From contig JBPCJC010000062.1 in the NCBI GenBank assembly GCA_051005695.1, forward strand, positions 1 through 64,000: a stretch of DNA of 64,000 bases, given 5' to 3'. Shown here piece after piece: positions 59,999 to 64,000 of this stretch (its first letter is position 1; the number at the start of each line of letters is the position of its first letter). The notes below the pieces were generated by a model that was not told the DNA's origin, made no database searches, and saw only the letters and a list, made by a program, of their open reading frames with translations. This stretch comes from JACCTI01 sp051005695. GTDB lineage: Bacteria > Verrucomicrobiota > Verrucomicrobiia > Chthoniobacterales > UBA10450. Position numbers and translations under genes: made by a program.

Positions 59999-62884
59999 AT
60001 GAATCAACACTTCCGCCGCTTCGTTTTTTTCTTCGCGCTTTCGCTTTCGCCGCTCGCGGCCAGGACGACGCCGCCGCAGCCGGCATCGCCCGCGCCGAAG
60101 CCGCTCCCGTTTCCGCAGGCAGGGAGCGATCTCCAGCCCGATCCCGCGGCGCATTTCGGAACCTTGCCTAACGGATTGCGTTACGTCGTCATGCCGAACC
60201 ATGAACCGAAAGGCCGCGCCTCCTTGCGGCTCCTCGTCCTCACCGGTTCGCTCTACGAAAAAGATGATCAACGGGGCCTCGCGCATTTTCTCGAGCACAT
60301 GGCTTTCAACGGCAGCGAGCATTACGCCCCCGGCACGCTCGTGGAATTTTTCCAGCGCATGGGCATGAGCTTCGGCGGCGACACCAACGCCAGCACCAAT
60401 TTCGATCGCACCACTTACCTGCTCGAGCTCGCGCACGCCGACGACGCCACTCTCACCGAAGGCTTGCGCGTCTTCCGCGATTACGCCGGCGGCCTGCTCC
60501 TCTCCGACGCGGAGATTAACAAAGAGCGCGGGGTGATTCTTTCCGAAAAGCGCGTGAGCGACTCCGTTCCCTACCGGACTTTTGTCGCGCAATTCGACGC
60601 CATGCTCGGGACGACGCTGCTCCCGAAACGCCTGCCGATCGGCGAACCGGAAATCATCAGCCAAGCGCCGCGCGCGCGTTTCACAGATTTTTGGAACACC
60701 TGGTATCGCCCGGAGCGAATGGTCCTGGTCGTCGTCGGCGATTTCGAAGATCCGGCGGCGATCGAGAAAATGATCACGGCGAGCTTTACTGATTTGAAAC
60801 CGCGCAGACCGGTGCGCCCCGATCCCTCGTTAGGCAAGCTCGCGCACTTCGAAGGTGTGCGTGCGATCTACCATCCCGATCCGGAAGACGCCGCCACCGG
60901 CATCTCGATCGACCAGATCACGCCGTATGCGCACGAGCCCGATTCAAAAGCGCGCCAACTAAAACGTCTCCCCCGCGCGCTCGCGCTCGCGATGCTCAAT
61001 CGTCGCTTCTCCATCCTCGCGAAAAAAGAAGGCGCGCCTTTCGTTTCCGCCTCTGTCGCAGTTAACGAGCAGTTCGATTTCCTGCGCGACGCCGGGATCG
61101 ACGTTTCCTGCAAACCGGAAAACTGGCAGGCCGCACTCGCGGTCGGCGAACAGGAATTGCGCCGCGCGCTCGAGCACGGTTTCACCAAAGCCGAACTGGC
61201 GGAAGCCGCCGCCAACCTGAGCAATCGCCTCGAACAAGCGGTCAAGACCGCGAGCACCCGCCACTCGAATCACCTCGCGAACGAAATCGTGCAGAATGTT
61301 TTTGCCGGCGAAGTCTTCACCACGCCGACGGATGATCTCGCGCTCTTCAAACCCGCGCTCGCAAAAATTACGCCTAACGACTGCCTGGCTGCGCTCAAGT
61401 CGGATTACGGCGCGCCTGGTCGTTTCGTCATGGTGACTGGGAACGCGAAAATCCCGGGCGATGCGACCGCGGCCATTTCCGCGGCATATAAACAGGCAAG
61501 CGCGGTCGCAGTCGCGCCGCCGACGGCAGACCAAAGCAGCGCCTGGGCTTACACCAATTTCGGTCCGCCGGGCGAAATCGCGAAACGCGAACACATCGCC
61601 GATCTCGATCTTGACCTGATCACTTTCAAAAACGGCGTCCGCCTTAATCTCAAGAAAACCGATTTCGAAGCCGGCAAAATTTCCCTGAGCGCGCGCGTCG
61701 GCAACGGCGGGATCACCGAACCGCCTAACGAGCGCGGCTTGTCCGCGATTTCGGCCGCGACTTTCATTGCCGGCGGGCTCGGAAAACACAGCGCCGATGA
61801 TTTGCGCGAAATCCTCGCGGGCAAAAACGTCGGCTGGATTTTCGCGCCGGAGTCGGACAGTTTTCGTTTTGGCGGCGCGAGCACGCGCGATGATCTTCTG
61901 CTCGACCTGCAACTGCTCGCCGGCGAGCTGACCGATCCTGGTTATCGACCAGAAGCACTGCGGGTCGCGCGCAAAGGTTTGGAGCAACTTTACCTCTCTT
62001 TCAAACACACCGCCCACGGTCCGCTCTCGACGGAGATCGCCAACCTTCTCGCCAGCGGCGACCCGCGTTTCGGTTTGCCTAACGAACAAGTGATGATGTC
62101 GCGCAATCTCGACGAAGTGAAAAACTGGCTCGCTCCTTCGTTTGGCAAAGGCGCTCTCGAAGTCGCGCTGGTCGGAGATTTCGAGACCGACGCAGCGATC
62201 GCCGCAGCCGCGAAAACCATCGGGGCCTTGCCCGCGCGGGAACCGAAGCCGGAACTCGCGGAGTTGAAAAAAATCAGCTTTCCGGCGCAACCGTTCGCGA
62301 AGGATTACCCGATCGACTCCGAGATTCCGAAGGGCTCGCTCATGCTTTATTGGCCGACGAACGACGGCCTCGATGTGCATCGTAATCGCCGGTTAAATTT
62401 GCTCTCGGCGGTTTTGAACGATCGCCTCCGCGTAAAAGTGCGGGAGGAAATCGGCGGCACTTACAGCCCGCACGCCGGCAGCAGCGCGAGCGATACTTTT
62501 CCCGGCTACGGCTACATCGCCGCGAGTATCGACGTCGACCCGCCGACCTCGGGAAAGATGGCCGACCTGGTGATTAACATCGCTGATGATCTGGCGCGTA
62601 TCGGCGTCACTGAAGACGAACTGCAGCGCGCGCGACTCCCACTTTTGACTACCCTGAAGGAAACGTTGCGGAGCAATAGCTACTGGCTGAATTCCGTCCT
62701 CGCGCGCGCGCAGGAGCGACCGGAAGTGCTCGATTGGGCGCGCAATCGCATGGCCGATACCGAGAGCATCACGACCGCGGAGTTGAGCGCGCTCGCGAAA
62801 AAATATCTCGGACGCGAACACGTCTCCCGCGCGACCATTTTGCCGACTCCGAAAACCGCCGCGGTCGCGCCTAACGAGAAGTAA
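59999..62884 (+). CDS. M16-family zinc peptidase
   Basis: From ATG 59999 (MNQHFRRFVFFF...) a ~961-residue exported protein. The first catalytic domain begins FGTLPNGLRYVVMPN and has the inverted zinc motif HFLEHMAFNGSEHY (HxxEH) with the distal Glu ~75 residues later (INKERGVILSEKRV). A second pair of M16 domains (residues ~540-950) lacks the motif, as in pitrilysin-type peptidases. It contains five copies of the dispersed word, four of them read P-N-D/E. Confidence 0.92.
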   Translation: MNQHFRRFVFFFALSLSPLAARTTPPQPASPAPKPLPFPQAGSDLQPDPAAHFGTLPNGLRYVVMPNHEPKGRASLRLLVLTGSLYEKDDQRGLAHFLEHMAFNGSEHYAPGTLVEFFQRMGMSFGGDTNASTNFDRTTYLLELAHADDATLTEGLRVFRDYAGGLLLSDAEINKERGVILSEKRVSDSVPYRTFVAQFDAMLGTTLLPKRLPIGEPEIISQAPRARFTDFWNTWYRPERMVLVVVGDFEDPAAIEKMITASFTDLKPRRPVRPDPSLGKLAHFEGVRAIYHPDPEDAATGISIDQITPYAHEPDSKARQLKRLPRALALAMLNRRFSILAKKEGAPFVSASVAVNEQFDFLRDAGIDVSCKPENWQAALAVGEQELRRALEHGFTKAELAEAAANLSNRLEQAVKTASTRHSNHLANEIVQNVFAGEVFTTPTDDLALFKPALAKITPNDCLAALKSDYGAPGRFVMVTGNAKIPGDATAAISAAYKQASAVAVAPPTADQSSAWAYTNFGPPGEIAKREHIADLDLDLITFKNGVRLNLKKTDFEAGKISLSARVGNGGITEPPNERGLSAISAATFIAGGLGKHSADDLREILAGKNVGWIFAPESDSFRFGGASTRDDLLLDLQLLAGELTDPGYRPEALRVARKGLEQLYLSFKHTAHGPLSTEIANLLASGDPRFGLPNEQVMMSRNLDEVKNWLAPSFGKGALEVALVGDFETDAAIAAAAKTIGALPAREPKPELAELKKISFPAQPFAKDYPIDSEIPKGSLMLYWPTNDGLDVHRNRRLNLLSAVLNDRLRVKVREEIGGTYSPHAGSSASDTFPGYGYIAASIDVDPPTSGKMADLVINIADDLARIGVTEDELQRARLPLLTTLKETLRSNSYWLNSVLARAQERPEVLDWARNRMADTESITTAELSALAKKYLGREHVSRATILPTPKTAAVAPNEK

Positions 62885-62905
62885 CCCCACGTGAACCACG
62901 GAATT

Positions 62906-63049
62906 CCGGGGAGCGCAGGCTGCCAGCCTGCTGTCGTCCGCAGCTTGCCGACGACACGTTGTGCGTGCCATGCCGGGGAAACTCTTTTCACCCGCGGTGC
63001 TTTTCGGCAAGCTGCCGAAAAGTGCAGGCTGGCAGCCTGCGCTCCCCGG
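62906..63049. repeat. Inverted repeat with perfect 26-bp arms
   Basis: Arms at 62906-62931 and 63024-63049 are exact reverse complements. Each arm contains its own near-perfect palindrome (GCAGGCTGCCAGCCTGC). A second inner pair, CAGCTTGCCG (62940) and CGGCAAGCTG (63006), extends the fold. It fills the gap before the flavoprotein gene. It looks like a REP/MITE-type element; no transposase is present. Confidence 0.8.
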
Positions 63050-63069
63050 AACCCGCGGGGAGGCTTTTT

Positions 63070-64000
63070 GTGAAGCGCGAGCGCATCGTTATCGCCGGCG
63101 GCGGCGCGGCCGGATTTTTCGCGGCCATCGCGTGCGCGCAGGCGCGCCCGGAAACCGAAGTGATCATCTTCGAACGCACTTCGCATTTCCTTTCCAAGGT
63201 GCGCATTTCCGGCGGCGGCCGTTGCAACGTCACGCATCGACCGCTCGAGCCGCGCATTTTTTGCAGTCGTTATCCGCGCGGCGAACGCGCCTTGCTCAGC
63301 GCGCTCCATCGCTTCTCCGCTGAGGACACGGCGGAATGGTTTCGCGCGCACGGGGTGAATCTTAAAACCGAAGCCGACGGGCGAATTTTTCCGGTCACCG
63401 ATTCCTCCGGCACCGTGATCGATTGCCTGCTTTTCGAAGCGCGCGCCGCGGGCGTGCAGATGTTTTCGTGTCTCGGAATCGAAGATGCGAAAAGCGGCTC
63501 GGACGGTTTCGATCTTCGGCTTTCCGATGGTCGCGAAACCAAATGCGATCGGCTCCTGCTCGCCACCGGCGGCGCGCGCGATCCGAGCGGGCCGCGGATC
63601 GCGCACTCGTTAGGCCACACCGTCGCGCCGCCGGTGCCTTCGCTGTTTGCGCTTCACCTCGAGACGCCATGGCTGCGTTCGCTTCCGGGAGTTTCGGTCG
63701 CGGAAGTGCAGCTCACCGCCGCAGGAATGAAATTGCGCGAGCGCGGCCCGCTGCTGATCACGCACCAGGGAATCAGCGGACCGGTCGTCCTGCGATTCTC
63801 CGCCTGGGGCGCGCGCCTGCTCGCGGAGCGCGATTACCAATTCGTTTTGCGCGCCAATTGGCTGCCCGATTTCAACCAGGAGTCGCTGCTGGCCGAATTC
63901 CAGGCGCGTCGTTCTACCCAACCGAAGAAGCGCGTGGCCAGCGCGCCGATCGCTCCCCTGCCCGCGCGCCTCTGGGAAAAATTAGTCGAGGCCAGCGACA
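63070..64000 (+). CDS. NAD(P)/FAD-dependent oxidoreductase (HI0933/BaiN-like), partial
   Basis: A flavoprotein that runs off the window end (310 codons seen). Start is GTG 63070. It opens with ERIVIAGGGAAGFFAAIACAQ (FAD dinucleotide-binding), then HFLSKVRISGGGRCNVTHRPLEPR, the HI0933-family signature, and LLLATGGARDPSGPRIAHSLGHTVAPPVPSLFAL. The substrate is not known for most members. The inverted repeat lies just upstream. Confidence 0.88.
   Translation, partial: MKRERIVIAGGGAAGFFAAIACAQARPETEVIIFERTSHFLSKVRISGGGRCNVTHRPLEPRIFCSRYPRGERALLSALHRFSAEDTAEWFRAHGVNLKTEADGRIFPVTDSSGTVIDCLLFEARAAGVQMFSCLGIEDAKSGSDGFDLRLSDGRETKCDRLLLATGGARDPSGPRIAHSLGHTVAPPVPSLFALHLETPWLRSLPGVSVAEVQLTAAGMKLRERGPLLITHQGISGPVVLRFSAWGARLLAERDYQFVLRANWLPDFNQESLLAEFQARRSTQPKKRVASAPIAPLPARLWEKLVEASD

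Larger units (their letters stand above)
308..63614. repeat. Dispersed 8-10 bp word GCCTAACGAG / CTCGTTAGGC, at least 58 copies
   Basis: Core CCTAACGA (+) starts at 308, 1110, 4301, 5606, 11443, 11610, 13782, 13863, 14016, 15648, 19032, 19570, 23666, 24206, 24552, 32933, 34755, 35398, 36241, 43632, 46231, 53458, 54133, 55787, 61373, 61724, 62078, 62870. Core TCGTTAGG (+) starts at 2884, 8307, 12197, 16283, 18347, 20344, 22101, 22965, 23930, 24932, 26108, 26276, 26768, 28197, 28816, 32186, 33648, 36916, 42537, 45128, 45521, 47412, 48536, 50689, 51892, 52717, 54616, 55955, 60827, 63607. The usual extension is G or C before CCTAACGA and G, A or C after it. About two copies are expected by chance. 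Nearly all lie inside genes, in all frames. One-mismatch forms also occur (6581, 32801, 35224, 48017, 49902). Function is not known from sequence; see findings. Confidence 0.93.

Noticed and set aside
60166..60175. GCCTAACGGA near the start of the M16 peptidase as a further copy of the word
   Set aside because: It differs at the last core base and encodes the conserved LPNGLRYV of the family; kept out of the count.
60959..62380. 473-codon open frame antisense to the M16 peptidase
   Set aside because: Arg/Gly/Phe-rich composition, no recognisable motif, and the plus strand is a full M16 peptidase; typical shadow frame in GC-rich DNA.
308..63614. Dispersed word as a Chi or KOPS-type replication-polarised site
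   Set aside because: Copies are balanced between strands (28 against 30) with no switch along the window, whereas such sites are strongly polarised.
308..63614. Dispersed word as a CRISPR or tandem repeat
   Set aside because: Spacing is irregular (about 80 bp to 5.6 kb) and copies are only 8-10 bp.
1..64000. tRNA, rRNA, insertion sequence or prophage genes
   Set aside because: No tRNA-like fold, rRNA stretch, transposase, integrase or phage protein recognised in any gap or frame.

Overview
The window looks like a chromosomal segment of a GC-rich Verrucomicrobiota bacterium, probably a soil or freshwater Spartobacteria/Chthoniobacterales-type lineage. This is inferred from the double-membrane genes (TamA/TamB, outer-membrane barrel), the C-terminal surface-protein module typical of the Planctomycetes-Verrucomicrobia group, and the dense, short-gap gene order. 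I see no rRNA, tRNA, CRISPR array, transposase or prophage. Once broken genes are counted, no gap exceeds about 300 bases, and I could not support promoters with confidence.

Layout. 0-6.6 kb: MFS exporter, AI-2E family permease, secreted subtilisin-like protease, then a decaying patch (frameshifted small membrane protein, GFA-family protein, multiply broken chloroperoxidase-like hydrolase). 6.7-17.2 kb: class III nucleotidyl cyclase with TPR repeats, CysJ-type flavoprotein reductase, YfhO-like membrane protein, metallo-hydrolase, ComEC DNA-uptake channel, TrmB, secreted MsrA. 17.4-23.5 kb: TamA/TamB pair. 23.6-26.9 kb: anti-sigma-like protein with a nucleoside phosphorylase, CDF metal exporter, MDR-family reductase. 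26.9-34 kb: rnpA-yidD-yidC-jag, a Thr-rich lipoprotein, alanine dehydrogenase, YqgE, RecF, transglutaminase-like protein. 34.2-43 kb: DUF4230 protein, DnaE, a beta-helix surface protein, an STT3-like membrane protein with an apparent frameshift. 43.2-49.5 kb: nitrogen control (GlnB, GlnA, ACT protein), carbonic anhydrase, peptidoglycan-binding protein, TatA, ACP, LOG protein, hydrolase. 49.5-54.4 kb: ergothioneine genes egtB-egtD, tightly followed by an ABC ATPase and a fused binding-protein/permease. 54.4-64 kb: aldehyde dehydrogenase, frameshifted S46 peptidase, small membrane protein, dienelactone hydrolase-DoxX pair, M16 peptidase, and a partial flavoprotein.

Main discovery. One short non-palindromic DNA word, consensus GCCTAACGAG / CTCGTTAGGC with core CCTAACGA / TCGTTAGG, occurs at least 58 times by hand count (about 0.9 per kb; about 2 expected). 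It is balanced between strands, read in every coding frame, and repeatedly supplies stop codons. The density, orientation balance and frame-independence resemble the DNA uptake sequences of Neisseria and Pasteurellaceae, and a ComEC gene in the window carries four copies. I propose it as a candidate uptake (or other genome-wide recognition) word not previously described, to my knowledge, in this lineage.

Second system. The egtB-egtD-ABC cluster suggests a combined ergothioneine synthesis and transport operon. Its transporter is a fusion with the binding domain before the permease, the reverse of the EgtU arrangement known to me.
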